Shown here in pieces: positions 8,499-16,443 of a stretch of DNA of 42,489 bases. The notes under the pieces are model-generated. The model was given only the letters and a program-made list of their open reading frames with translations, had not been told where the DNA came from and did no database searches. A program made the position numbers and the translations under genes. Source of the stretch: Cryobacterium sp. PH31-AA6 (lineage in GTDB: Bacteria; Actinomycetota; Actinomycetes; Actinomycetales; Microbacteriaceae); NCBI RefSeq assembly GCF_030063195.1, contig NZ_JASISS010000026.1, positions 1-42,489 on the forward strand, written 5' to 3'. Each line of letters begins with the position of its first letter. Position 1 is the stretch's first letter.

Positions 8499-8524
8499 GG
8501 GGCGCCGACCGAAGTCGACGCCCC
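8499..8524 (-). terminator. Terminator of the HU gene
   Basis: The arms GGGGCG/CGCCCC extend as CGAC/GTCG around a CGAA/TTCG loop with one mismatch, 15 bases beyond the HU stop on the minus strand. A T-run on the minus strand follows weakly. It resembles the hairpin at 9027-9054. Confidence 0.75.
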
Positions 8525-8539
8525 CTCACAAAAACGAGA

Positions 8540-8827
8540 CTACTTTGCGGCGGCCTTGAGCTTGCTGCCGGCGGTCAGCTTGACGCGGTGGCCCGCGGCG
8601 ATGGCGATCTCTTCACCGGTCTGCGGGTTGCGGCCCGTGCGCGCTGCGGTAGCGGTGCGCTCGACTCCGAGCCAGCCCGGGATCGTGACCTTGCCGTCGT
8701 TTGCAACGGTGTCGGCGAGGGTTGCGAAGAAAGCGTTCAGAACGCCGTCAACTGCAGCCTGGCTCTGGCCAGAATCTGCGGCAACCTTGGCAACGAGCTC
8801 GGTCTTGTTCAGCGACTTGTCAGCCAT
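8540..8827 (-). CDS. hup: HU-family nucleoid protein
   Basis: This is a 95-residue histone-like DNA-binding protein. Helices at the N-terminus (LNKTELVAKVAADSG) lead into the beta-arm with the diagnostic GRNPQTGEEI motif near residues 65-74, then a basic C-terminus ending AAAK. It binds and bends DNA as a dimer and compacts the nucleoid. Unlike the mycobacterial HupB there is no long Lys/Ala-rich tail, so it is the short bacterial form. The ATG at 8827 is preceded by GAGGAGGAC, a strong ribosome binding site. It has its own 199-bp upstream region after the rpsN hairpin and its own terminator, so it is probably monocistronic. Confidence 0.97.
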   Translation of the reverse strand: MADKSLNKTELVAKVAADSGQSQAAVDGVLNAFFATLADTVANDGKVTIPGWLGVERTATAARTGRNPQTGEEIAIAAGHRVKLTAGSKLKAAAK

Positions 8828-9026
8828 TGAGTGTCCTCCTCGGACCTTTGTCTGTAAAAACAGGTTTTCACGTAAATGCGGGCGACGCCCCGTAGGAGCG
8901 ACTCCGTCGGTCGGTTCGACCGCGTTGAATCTAACAGAGTTCCGCCAAAAACCCCGGATTTACGGCGTTTTGAGACGCTTTCACCCCCGGAAACGGCTCA
9001 TTTTGCGCTCTGGGCACAAACAAGAA

Positions 9027-9054
9027 GGGGATGTCGACCGAAGTCGACATCCCC
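9027..9054 (-). terminator. Hairpin after rpsN
   Basis: A perfect 12-bp stem (GGGGATGTCGAC with GTCGACATCCCC) closed by a CGAA/TTCG tetraloop lies 45 bases past the rpsN stop. The following minus-strand sequence is T-rich but interrupted. It probably ends the rpmB-rpmG-rpsN transcript. Confidence 0.8.
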
Positions 9055-9098
9055 TCACCGTTCGGAACCGCTGGTTCCGGTTGGCGGATAGTGCGGTA

Positions 9099-9404
9099 TT
9101 ACCAGCTGGACTTGGTGATACCGGGCAGTTCGCCGCGGTGCGCCATGTCGCGGAAACGCACGCGCGAGATGCCGAACTTGCTGAGGTGTCCACGGGGACG
9201 ACCGTCAACCGCGTCGCGGTTGCGCAGGCGAACCGGCGACGCGTTACGCGGCAGCTTCTGCAGGCCCAGGCGAGCCGCTTCACGCGACTCGTCGGTGCCG
9301 GCCGGGTCAACGAGGGCCTTCTTCAGTTCAAGACGCTTCGCCGCGTAACGCTCGACGATAACCTTGCGCTGGTTGTTCTTGGCAATCATGCTCTTCTTCG
9401 CCAT
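9099..9404 (-). CDS. rpsN: 30S ribosomal protein S14, zinc-free (C-) form
   Basis: This 101-residue S14 begins [14 protein letters not shown] and has the long-form signature [31 protein letters not shown] and ends GITKSSW. The short zinc-binding S14 (about 61 residues) carries two CxxC motifs; this protein has no cysteine, so it is the C- form that assembles without zinc. It is part of the small-subunit head. It is the last gene of rpmB-rpmG-rpsN; the gap after rpmG is 2 bases. In several actinobacteria this gene set is Zur-controlled, but I found no Zur box ahead of rpmB here, so it may be the only copy and constitutive. Confidence 0.97.
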   Translation of the reverse strand: MAKKSMIAKNNQRKVIVERYAAKRLELKKALVDPAGTDESREAARLGLQKLPRNASPVRLRNRDAVDGRPRGHLSKFGISRVRFRDMAHRGELPGITKSSW

Positions 9405-9406
9405 TT

Positions 9407-9574
9407 TTAGCGCTCCTCACGGAAGTCAACGTGCTTGCGCACTACGGGGTCGTACTTCTTGAGTACGAGACGGTCGGGGTCGTTGCGACGGTTCTTCTTG
9501 GTCACGTAGGTGTAACCGGTTCCAGCCGTCGAACGGAGCTTGATGATGGGGCGGACGTCATGCTGCTTGGCCAT
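9407..9574 (-). CDS. rpmG: 50S ribosomal protein L33, zinc-free (C-) form
   Basis: This gene encodes 55 residues, read directly from the minus strand: [20 protein letters not shown] at the start and [11 protein letters not shown] at the end, the classic L33 pattern ([31 protein letters not shown]). Zinc-type L33 has CxxC pairs; here there are no cysteines. The start ATG overlaps the rpmB stop by one base (TAATG), so it is translationally coupled, and rpsN begins 2 bases after its stop. The match in sequence and length is very good. Confidence 0.97.
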   Translation of the reverse strand: MAKQHDVRPIIKLRSTAGTGYTYVTKKNRRNDPDRLVLKKYDPVVRKHVDFREER

Positions 9575-9810
9575 TAGATTTTCTCCCCACGGGCGAGAAG
9601 GTCCTTGACGACCGACTCGATGCCACGAGCGTCGATTACCTTGATGCCCTTGACCGACAGGGTCAGAGTGACATTACGGCGCAGCGACGGCACGTAGTAC
9701 TTTTTCGTCTGAACGTTCGGGTCGAAGCGACGCTTGGTGCGTCGGTGCGAGTGCGAAATGTTGTGTCCAAAGCCGGGAACGGCTCCGGTCACCTGGCAGG
9801 TAGCTGCCAT
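9574..9810 (-). CDS. rpmB: 50S ribosomal protein L28, zinc-free form
   Basis: This 78-residue L28 starts [20 protein letters not shown], followed by [19 protein letters not shown]. The zinc form has a CxxC in the first ten residues; here the second Cys is Thr (CQVT), so the ribbon is lost. The ATG at 9810 follows GGAGGAGAAC, a strong ribosome binding site; upstream in-frame codons give a nonsense extension. It leads the rpmB-rpmG-rpsN operon. A 7-bp hairpin sits in its leader (9828-9845). Confidence 0.97.
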   Translation of the reverse strand: MAATCQVTGAVPGFGHNISHSHRRTKRRFDPNVQTKKYYVPSLRRNVTLTLSVKGIKVIDARGIESVVKDLLARGEKI

Positions 9811-9827
9811 GGTTCTCCTCCAATACC

Positions 9828-9845
9828 GAAGGGCGAATGCCCTTC
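9828..9845 (-). promoter_or_regulatory. Perfect hairpin in the rpmB leader
   Basis: The arms GAAGGGC and GCCCTTC enclose a 4-base loop, 17 bases before the rpmB ATG and just upstream of its ribosome binding site. It could affect translation or be a regulatory site. No U-run follows, so it is not a standard terminator. Confidence 0.4.
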
Positions 9846-9996
9846 CCAAGATCTCTTGTCGGCCGGCACGCAAACGATTCCCGGTGAACGGGGAGCCTGC
9901 GATAGCGGCAGTGCACGCACAGATATGCGCAGCAGCGTCCAACACTACGGGCTGCGTCGCCCGGACGCAAACCCGCGGCCCGCCCGGGAGGGGCGC

Positions 9997-10395
9997 CTAC
10001 GCGGTGACGGATGCCGCGGTGCAGGCCGCGCAGAGACCGAAGATGTCGATCACGTGCGCCGCCTGACTGAATCCGTGCTCGGCGGCCACGTTCGTCGCCC
10101 AGTTCTCGACGGCATCCACCTCGATTTCGATCGTGAGACCGCAGCGACGGCAGATCAGGTGGTGGTGGTGGTCGGTCGTGCTGCACGCCCGGTAGAGGCT
10201 CTCCCCGTCCGGCGACTGCAGCGAGTCGGCTTCGCCCTCGAGGGCCAGGTCGGCCAGGGCGCGGTAGACCGTGGCGAGCCCGATCGGCGAGCCGGTGGAG
10301 TGCAGTCGCGAATGCAGGCCCTGCGCGCTCACGAAGCCCTCGGTGTCGCCGAGGGCAGTGCGCACGGCCTCCCGCTGCCAGGTGTTTCGCTTCAT
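9997..10395 (-). CDS. zur: Fur-family zinc uptake regulator Zur
   Basis: From ATG 10395 (MKRNTWQREAV) this encodes 132 residues. The N-terminal winged helix contains SPIGLATVYRALADL (about residues 36-50), the Fur recognition helix. The metal region has DHHHHLICRRCG (His76-79, Cys82, Cys85) and a second CAAC at 122-125; the four Cys hold the structural zinc, and the His-rich part with His106/His114 forms the sensing site. It should repress zinc genes when zinc is plentiful. Its ATGA overlaps the stop of the upstream permease, so it is cotranscribed with the importer and probably autoregulated through the box at 13878. Mn or Fe specificity cannot be excluded, but context favours zinc. Confidence 0.93.
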   Translation of the reverse strand: MKRNTWQREAVRTALGDTEGFVSAQGLHSRLHSTGSPIGLATVYRALADLALEGEADSLQSPDGESLYRACSTTDHHHHLICRRCGLTIEIEVDAVENWATNVAAEHGFSQAAHVIDIFGLCAACTAASVTA

Positions 10396-11198
10396 GCTGT
10401 CAACCGTAACCGGGCCCGACCGATGGAGCGCACGCCGAGGGCGGCCAGGAAGAACGCGGTCGCGGTGAGCGCAATGGCCGGCCCGGCCGCGATGTCGAGG
10501 GCCCGGGAGAGGAAGACTCCGCCGATTCCGGCGACTGCGCCCAGAACCGGTGCTGCGACGAGGATCTGCGTCGTTGTGCGGGCGAGCAGCCGTGCAGCGG
10601 CCGCCGGCGCCGCGATCAGGGCGATGGCCAGGATCGCCCCGACCGCAGGCATGGCGGTGACGACCGTCGCGGTGATCAGCGCCAGGCTGAGCAGTTCGAT
10701 CGGCCATTCCCGGTAGCCGGCGGCGCGGTAGCCGGTGCGGTCGAAGGTCGAGAACAGGATTTCCTTGCCGAGGAAGACGATCGCGAGCAGCGCCACCACG
10801 AGCACTCCTCCGGCCAGCGCGACGTCCATCGTGGTGACGGTCAGGATCGAGCCGACCAGGAAGGAGTCGACGTGCACCGGAAGCGCGGGATTGAGCGATT
10901 GCAGCAACACCCCGAGCGCGAAGCCGGCGGTGAGCACGATCCCTGAGGCGACCTGACTCCCCTGCCGGCGCACCCGGCCGATCAGCGTCATCACGCCCAC
11001 GATGGCGATGCTGGCGAGAAATGCCCCCAGCGGAATACTCACCCCGAGGATCGCCGCGGCCACCGCGCCGGGGAAGGTCGCGTGGGTCAGCGCCTGGGCA
11101 AAGAAGGTTCGCCGGCGCAGGAGCACGAGGGTGCCGACCAAACCACTGAGCGCCCCGATCACCACGGCGGCCAGCAGGGCCTTCTCGAAGTAGCCCAT
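10392..11198 (-). CDS. znuB: Zinc/manganese ABC transporter permease (second)
   Basis: This 268-residue protein has about eight membrane segments and ABC-3 family signature text: FAQALTHATFPGAVAAAILG near residue 35 and ALIAAPAAAARLLARTTTQ near residue 195. It starts at ATG 11198, sharing one base with the stop of the preceding permease (TGATG). The permeases of this family usually act as homodimers, but two different adjacent genes suggest a heterodimer. It is followed by zur with a 4-base overlap. The substrate is inferred from Zur and the Zur box. Confidence 0.92.
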   Translation of the reverse strand: MGYFEKALLAAVVIGALSGLVGTLVLLRRRTFFAQALTHATFPGAVAAAILGVSIPLGAFLASIAIVGVMTLIGRVRRQGSQVASGIVLTAGFALGVLLQSLNPALPVHVDSFLVGSILTVTTMDVALAGGVLVVALLAIVFLGKEILFSTFDRTGYRAAGYREWPIELLSLALITATVVTAMPAVGAILAIALIAAPAAAARLLARTTTQILVAAPVLGAVAGIGGVFLSRALDIAAGPAIALTATAFFLAALGVRSIGRARLRLTA

Positions 11199-12067
11199 CA
11201 GCGGGCCACCCGCGCGCGCTTGAGCCTGTCCACGGCCAGGCGGGCCACAAGTGCGAGGAAATACCCGGCCACCAGCACCAGTACAACCGTCGCACCGCTC
11301 GGAAGGTCGATCCCGGCGCTCACGGAGGCCTGGTAGCCGAGGATGAGGCCGAGCCAGGCCCCTGCCGCGGCGACCGCCGCCGCGATCGGGAAGAGCAGCC
11401 AGAGCCGATTTGTGGCCAGCCTGGCCACGGCTCCGGGAACAATCAGCACGGCGAGGACGAGCAGGGTGCCGACGGCGCTCGATGCGGCCACCACCACGAG
11501 GGCGATGGCGACGTTGAGGAGCACATCGAGCACGATCGGGCGGAAGCCGACCGCGGCGAAGCCGACCCGGTCGAAGGCCCGGAAGACCTGCTCCTTCACG
11601 GTGAGGGCCACGATCACCAGCGCCACGGCGCAGATGATGACGGTCTGGATCACCTCGAGCGGGCTCACCGTGAGGAGGCGTCCGAACAGCAGCTGTTCGA
11701 GTTGGCCGACATAATCGGTCTGCCTGGACACCACGATGACGCCGATGCTGAACATGGCCGTGAAGACGATGGCGATCGCGGCATCGATTGCGACCGCACG
11801 TCGGGCGATCAGGGCGAGCACGACGGCCGTCAGCACCGCGGCGACCATCGCCCCGGCGAAGAGTCCCTCTCGTCCACCCCAGACGAAGCCGATGGCAATG
11901 CCGGGGAAGACGGCGTGGGCCAGCCCGTCGCTGATGAACTCGAGTCCGCGCAGGTTCACGAGCACCCCGACCACCCCGGCGACCAGGCTGAGCACGAGTA
12001 GCAGCACGAGGGCGCGGGCCATGAATGGCAGGGAGAACGCGTCGAACAGCGCGCCGGCGAGGTCCAC
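11198..12067 (-). CDS. znuB: Zinc/manganese ABC transporter permease (first)
   Basis: This 289-residue ABC-3 family permease starts with GTG at 12067, right after the ATPase stop. It has about eight to nine hydrophobic segments and the family motif [20 protein letters not shown] near residue 48, and [17 protein letters not shown] near residue 205. It ends with a basic tail. It pairs with the second permease. Both are full length, so there is no sign of one being a decayed duplicate. Confidence 0.93.
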   Translation of the reverse strand: MDLAGALFDAFSLPFMARALVLLLVLSLVAGVVGVLVNLRGLEFISDGLAHAVFPGIAIGFVWGGREGLFAGAMVAAVLTAVVLALIARRAVAIDAAIAIVFTAMFSIGVIVVSRQTDYVGQLEQLLFGRLLTVSPLEVIQTVIICAVALVIVALTVKEQVFRAFDRVGFAAVGFRPIVLDVLLNVAIALVVVAASSAVGTLLVLAVLIVPGAVARLATNRLWLLFPIAAAVAAAGAWLGLILGYQASVSAGIDLPSGATVVLVLVAGYFLALVARLAVDRLKRARVAR

Positions 12068-12859
12068 TCAGTGGCCCGAGTGCCCGGGGACGACGACGGT
12101 GTGCTCGTCCAGTTCGACGCCGACCGACGTGAAGGTTCGCTGCACGTTCTCCAGGCTCAACACATCGTCCCTCGGTCCGAAGGCCACCTGGCTGCCGTTG
12201 AGGAGGAGCACGTCCTCGCAGACCTCGCGGGCGAGTTCGAGGTCGTGAGTCGAGACCAGAACGGCGACACCGTCCGCCTTCAGGCGCTTGACCGTGCCGA
12301 CGAGGGCGTCCCGGTTCTCCCGGTCGAGTCCGTTGAACGGCTCGTCGAGCAGCAGCAGGCGCGGCCCGGAGGCGATGGCGCGGGCCAGGAGTCCCCGCTG
12401 CTGTTGGCCGCCGGAGAGCTCGCCGAACCGGGTCTTCGCCAGGTTTGTGAGTCCGACGGCGTCCAGTGCCTTCGCGGCCATGGCCCGGTCCTGCTTGCCG
12501 GGGAGTCGCAGCCAGCCCAGCGAGCGGTAGCGGCCCATCAGGACGACCTGCTCGAGGGTGATCGGGAACTCCGGGTCGAGCTCGTCGGTTTGCGGAACGT
12601 AGCCGACGGTGCCGTTCGGCGCCGTCGGCTCCCCCAGCACCTCCACGGTTCCGGCGACCCGCGTGATCAGCCCGAGGATGCCCTTGAGCAGGGTCGACTT
12701 GCCGGAGCCGTTGGGGCCGATCAGTGCCACGGCCTCGCCGGCGGCCAACTCGAAGTTGATGTCTTCCAGGGCCGACTTCTGCCCGTAGGAGAAGGATGCG
12801 CCGACCACCCTGAGGGCGGGGGTGGGCGTCCCGCCCAGCGAGGAATCGTTCTCGTTCAC
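12068..12859 (-). CDS. znuC: Zinc/manganese ABC transporter ATP-binding protein
   Basis: From GTG 12859 (VNENDSSLGG) this encodes 263 residues with all ABC motifs: Walker A GPNGSGKS at 48-55, Q-loop in VGYVPQTDELD, signature LSGGQ at 148-152, Walker B LLLLDEP, and H-loop STHD. The text after the Q-loop (DPEFPITLEQVVLMGRY) is typical of ZnuC/MntB ATPases. It hydrolyses ATP on the cytoplasmic side to drive metal import. The longer open frame upstream is rejected because it overlaps znuA and lacks family character. It lies 7 bases after znuA and directly abuts the permease. Confidence 0.94.
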   Translation of the reverse strand: MNENDSSLGGTPTPALRVVGASFSYGQKSALEDINFELAAGEAVALIGPNGSGKSTLLKGILGLITRVAGTVEVLGEPTAPNGTVGYVPQTDELDPEFPITLEQVVLMGRYRSLGWLRLPGKQDRAMAAKALDAVGLTNLAKTRFGELSGGQQQRGLLARAIASGPRLLLLDEPFNGLDRENRDALVGTVKRLKADGVAVLVSTHDLELAREVCEDVLLLNGSQVAFGPRDDVLSLENVQRTFTSVGVELDEHTVVVPGHSGH

Positions 12860-12866
12860 GAGTCCA

Positions 12867-13859
12867 CTATCGCAGTTCGGGGGGAAGGGTGGCCGGGGTG
12901 ACGCCCCACGAGCGGAGCACGAGCGACACATTGTGCACCTGGGAGGCGAGATAGGTGGCGCCGTCGCTCCCGGCCGGGCCGAGCGAGTCGCCGTACAGGG
13001 CATCCTCACCGGAGTAGACCTCCACTCCGGCCTGTTTGGCGATGGTATCGGCCGCCTTCGGGTTGATCGACGCCTCCGAGAACACGGCCTGGACGCCGGT
13101 CGCCTTTATTGCGGCGACCAGCCGGTCGATTGCGGCGGCGCTCGGCTCCGCATTGTCGTCGAAGCTCGGGATCACGCTGCCGACATAGGTGATGCCGTAG
13201 GCGGTCGTGAAGTAGCCGAAGGCGTCGTGGTTGCTCACGAGCAGCCGTTCGTCGGCCGGAACCTGGTCAATGTTCGACCGGATCCAGCCGTCGAGCGCGG
13301 CCAGCCTGGCCTCGTAGGCCGCGGCATCGGCCGCGAAGGCGGCGGAGTTGACCGGTGATGCGGCGCTGAGGCCCTTCTCGATGGTGCGCACCATCGCTTC
13401 GGCGTTGGCCACATCGGTCCAGATGTGCGGGTTGCCGGCGGCGGGCTCGCTGGAGTGCGTCGACTCGTCGTTTGCGGCCGCATCCGCTGCGAGGGTGATG
13501 CCGGTGGAGGAGTCGATGGTGACCCCGTCGAAGCCGGACGCGTCGATGGCATCGCCGAGCCACTCCTCGAGTCCGACGCCGTTGATCACGAGCACGTCGG
13601 CATGGCCGAGCGCGGTGAGGTCGGCGGCAGAGGGGTCGTAGGCGTGGGCGCTCTGGTTGGGCTTGACCAGCTGGGTCACCGTGACGCCGGAGGTCTCCCC
13701 CACCACGTTCCGGGTGAGATCGGCCACCTGGGTGGTCGTCGCCACGATCGACAGGCCGCCCGACACGCCGCCGTTCCCCGGCTCCGCAGCGGAGCACCCG
13801 GTGAGGGCGAGCGCGGCCGTGGCGAGCAGGGCAGGCAGTCGCAGCTTCGGGGAGATCAC
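12867..13859 (-). CDS. znuA: Zinc ABC transporter substrate-binding lipoprotein
   Basis: This 330-residue protein starts with GTG (VISPKLRLP) and has a lipobox LTGC at about residue 22, so it is lipid-anchored outside the membrane. It belongs to the cluster A-I (ZnuA/TroA) family: QSAHAYDPSAADLTAL, AAGNPHIWTDVANAEAM and SNHDAFGYFTTAYGI supply three conserved His ligands, with an acidic residue later near SFDDNAEPS. The His-rich loop typical of many ZnuA proteins is short (ESTHSSEP). It leads the operon znuA-znuC-znuB-znuB-zur. A Zur box lies 19-35 bases upstream. Confidence 0.94.
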   Translation of the reverse strand: MISPKLRLPALLATAALALTGCSAAEPGNGGVSGGLSIVATTTQVADLTRNVVGETSGVTVTQLVKPNQSAHAYDPSAADLTALGHADVLVINGVGLEEWLGDAIDASGFDGVTIDSSTGITLAADAAANDESTHSSEPAAGNPHIWTDVANAEAMVRTIEKGLSAASPVNSAAFAADAAAYEARLAALDGWIRSNIDQVPADERLLVSNHDAFGYFTTAYGITYVGSVIPSFDDNAEPSAAAIDRLVAAIKATGVQAVFSEASINPKAADTIAKQAGVEVYSGEDALYGDSLGPAGSDGATYLASQVHNVSLVLRSWGVTPATLPPELR

Positions 13860-13877
13860 ACCGCCAAGTTACGCTTA

Positions 13878-13894
13878 TTGATAATGATTGTCAA
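13878..13894 (-). promoter_or_regulatory. Zur box of the znu operon
   Basis: TTGATAATGATTGTCAA is a 17-base palindrome around a central G with a single mismatched pair, closely matching Fur/Zur-type boxes (TGATAATnATTATCA). It begins 18 bases upstream of the znuA start, so it overlaps the promoter or transcription start. It is in the same operon as zur, giving negative feedback. Confidence 0.85.
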
Positions 13895-13935
13895 AACCAA
13901 TTAGTGGAACCGGATCTCGGAACCGTTCCGCCGGT

Positions 13936-15330
13936 TTACTCGAGCAGCAGTGCGGGTTCCTCGATGATGCTTGCCACGTCGGCGAGGAACCGGCTCGCGA
14001 CGTCACCGTCGACCACCCGGTGATCGAAGCTCGCGCCGATCGTGGTCACGAACCGTGCGCGCACCTCGCCGTCGACCACCCAGGGCTTCTGCTTGATCGT
14101 GCCGAGGGCGACGATGCCCGCCTCGCCGGAGTTGAGGATCGGGGTGCCCGTGTCCATCCCGAACACGCCGATGTTGGTGATCGTGATCGTGCCGCCCGTC
14201 ATGTCGGCCCGGGTGGTCTTGCCGTCCCGGGCGGTCATGGTGAGCCGTTCGAGCGCCCCGGCGAGCTCGAGCAGGCTCATGTCCTGCGCTTCCTTCACGT
14301 TGGGCACGATCAGGCCGCGCGGGGTCGCGGCGGCGATTCCCAGGTTGACGTAGTGCTTGATGACGATTTCCTCGTCGGTGAAGACCGAGTTGACCGTGGG
14401 GTTGCGGCGCACCGCCCAGATCATGGCCTTGGCCATGATCAGCAGGGGGGAGACCCGCACGCCGGCGAAGTCGGTGGAGGCCTTGAGCCGTTTCACGAAC
14501 TCCATCGTTCGGGTGGCGTCGACGTCGACGAACAGGCTCACGTGCGGCGCGGTGAACGCGCTGGAGACCATGGCCTGGGCGATGGACTTGCGCACGCCCT
14601 TGACCGGAATGTGCTCCTCGCGATCACTCGGCCACTCCGGCGTCTGGATGTTGCGGAAGACACTGGCCTGGGTGGCGGCGCGAAGCACGTCCTCGCGAGT
14701 CACGTCGCCCACCGGGCCCGTCGCCTCGACGAGGGAGAGGTCGACGCCGAGGTCCTTGGCGAGCTTGCGGATCGGCGGCTTGGCGATGACGGGTCCCGCG
14801 GATGCCGCGCGCGGCAGCTGGGGGAGCCCTGCCGCGGCCGGGCGCTGGGCTGCGGTGGGCTGCGGCGCGAGGGACTCGTGGGCGACGGGGGTGCCGCCGT
14901 GACGCTTGCGCCGGGTGGGCATGGTCGCGGCGGCGCCCCGGCCCACGAGCACGGCGCCGGGCTTTTCGGCCGGCTCATCCGTGATGGTGGAACCGGCATC
15001 CGCTGCCGCGCTGGCCAGCTCGTTCTCCGTGCCGCCCGTCTCGGCGACCGGCGGGACCGGGGGAGCGGTCTCCGTGGCGAGGTCCGCCGATTCGGAGACG
15101 ATCGTGATGATCACGGTGCCGACGTCGACGGTCGTGCCCGGCTGCACGAGGATCTCGCCGACCACGCCCACATAGGGCGAGGGAAGCTCAACGAGCGACT
15201 TGGCGGTCTCGATCTCGACGAGCACCTGGTTGATCGCGATGGTGTCGCCCGGCGCGACCTTCCACTCGACGATCTCGGCCTCGGTGAGACCCTCGCCGAC
15301 ATCCGGCAGTGTGAATTTCGAGACGCTCAT
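13936..15330 (-). CDS. bkdC: Branched-chain 2-oxoacid dehydrogenase E2 (dihydrolipoamide acyltransferase)
   Basis: This 464-residue E2 has three parts: a lipoyl domain (residues 1-80, with [14 protein letters not shown] and lipoyl Lys44), an E1/E3-binding domain (about 160-195, [20 protein letters not shown]), and a catalytic core ending [10 protein letters not shown] with His437 and Asp441. Long Pro/Ala linkers join them. It transfers the acyl group from lipoate to CoA. A single lipoyl domain and the neighbours favour the branched-chain rather than the pyruvate complex, but this is inference. It is last in the operon; 54 bases separate it from E1beta. No E3 gene is nearby, so dihydrolipoamide dehydrogenase must come from elsewhere. 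Confidence 0.9.
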   Translation of the reverse strand: MSVSKFTLPDVGEGLTEAEIVEWKVAPGDTIAINQVLVEIETAKSLVELPSPYVGVVGEILVQPGTTVDVGTVIITIVSESADLATETAPPVPPVAETGGTENELASAAADAGSTITDEPAEKPGAVLVGRGAAATMPTRRKRHGGTPVAHESLAPQPTAAQRPAAAGLPQLPRAASAGPVIAKPPIRKLAKDLGVDLSLVEATGPVGDVTREDVLRAATQASVFRNIQTPEWPSDREEHIPVKGVRKSIAQAMVSSAFTAPHVSLFVDVDATRTMEFVKRLKASTDFAGVRVSPLLIMAKAMIWAVRRNPTVNSVFTDEEIVIKHYVNLGIAAATPRGLIVPNVKEAQDMSLLELAGALERLTMTARDGKTTRADMTGGTITITNIGVFGMDTGTPILNSGEAGIVALGTIKQKPWVVDGEVRARFVTTIGASFDHRVVDGDVASRFLADVASIIEEPALLLE

Positions 15331-15384
15331 GGGGTGCGTTCCTTGCGATTGGTGAAGTCAGAAGACCGGGCGAAGGTCATGAAG

Positions 15385-16443
15385 TCAGTAGGCGAGTGCG
15401 CGGTCGACGGCCTCGAGCACCCGGTCCGGGCTCGGCAGGAAATGCGTCTCGACTGCGGCGGGAGGGAACGGGGTGTCGAAACCGGAGACGCGGAGCACGG
15501 GGGCCTCGAGCAGGTAGAACGCCTTCTCCATGACGGTGGCGGCGATCTCGGAACCGACGCTCACGAAGCCGTGAGCCTCCTGGGCGACGACGAGGTGCCC
15601 CGTCTTCTCGACCGAGGCGAGAATCGGTCCGTAGTCCACGGGCGAGATCGAGCGAAGGTCGATGACCTCGATGCTGATGCCCTCCGCGGCGGCGAGATCG
15701 GCGGCCTGGAGCAGCACACTGACCATGGCGCCGTGGCCGAGCACGGTGACATCGGTGCCGGTGCGGACGACACGGCTGGCGTGCAGCGGGATGCCGCTGG
15801 CTCCGAGCAGGACCTCGCCCTTGGGCCAGTAGCGGCTCTTGGGCTCGAAGAAGATGATCGGGTCGTCGGAGGCGATGGCCTCCTGCATCATCCAGTAGGC
15901 GTCGTGCGAGTTGGACGGGCTCACCACGCGCAGGCCCGGCGTGTGCGCGAAGTACGCCTCCGGGCTTTCCTGGTGGTGTTCGATCGAGCCGATGTGGCCG
16001 CCGTAGGGGATGCGGATCACGACGGGCATCGACACCCCGCCCTCGTGGCGGTTGCGCATCCGGGAGAGCTGGCTGGTGATCTGGTCGAAGCCCGGGAACA
16101 CGAATCCGTCGAACTGAATCTCGCAGACCGGGCGGAAACCGCGCAGGGCCAGGCCGATCGCGGTGCCGATGATGCCGGACTCGGCGAGCGGGGTGTCGAG
16201 CACGCGCTTGTCGCCGAATTCGGCGTGCAGGCCCTCCGTGACCCGGAAGACGCCGCCGAGCGGGCCGATGTCCTCGCCCATCAGGAGCACCTTCGGGTCG
16301 TCCTGCATGGCCTTGCGAAGACCGGCATTCAGGGCCTTGGTCATCGGCATGCTGGCGCTCACCGGAACGGCCGGGGCCGCGGAATCGCCGAGGGTCGGTG
16401 CGTTGGCCGGGTCCAGGGCAGTGGAAACAATCGTGTCGCTCAT
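15385..16443 (-). CDS. bkdB: 2-oxoacid dehydrogenase E1 beta subunit
   Basis: This 352-residue protein has the transketolase-like pyrimidine domain: MTKALNAGLRKAMQDDPKVLLMGEDIGPLGGVFRVTEGL, then IQFDGFVFPGFDQITSQLSRMRNR, RIPYGGHIGSIEHHQESPEAYF and the C-terminal swivel domain EAHGFVSVGSEIAA. It forms an alpha2beta2 E1 with the next gene and decarboxylates 2-oxoacids with thiamine diphosphate. The EHHQESPEAYF loop matches branched-chain E1beta (BkdB) better than pyruvate E1beta, from memory of the families. Its ATG overlaps the E1alpha stop by 4 bases. Confidence 0.92.
   Translation of the reverse strand: MSDTIVSTALDPANAPTLGDSAAPAVPVSASMPMTKALNAGLRKAMQDDPKVLLMGEDIGPLGGVFRVTEGLHAEFGDKRVLDTPLAESGIIGTAIGLALRGFRPVCEIQFDGFVFPGFDQITSQLSRMRNRHEGGVSMPVVIRIPYGGHIGSIEHHQESPEAYFAHTPGLRVVSPSNSHDAYWMMQEAIASDDPIIFFEPKSRYWPKGEVLLGASGIPLHASRVVRTGTDVTVLGHGAMVSVLLQAADLAAAEGISIEVIDLRSISPVDYGPILASVEKTGHLVVAQEAHGFVSVGSEIAATVMEKAFYLLEAPVLRVSGFDTPFPPAAVETHFLPSPDRVLEAVDRALAY

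Noticed and set aside
8821..8880. TTTCACGTAAA near the HU start as a fourth parS
   Set aside because: Right half deviates from GTGAAAC; not a parS site.
9811..9996. Zur box ahead of rpmB
   Set aside because: Searched by eye on both strands; no TGATAATnATTATCA-like palindrome found.
10396..11295. A 432-residue frame containing Zur fused to upstream sequence
   Set aside because: The upstream part is the complement frame of the permease; Zur begins at ATG 10395 with a 4-base overlap.
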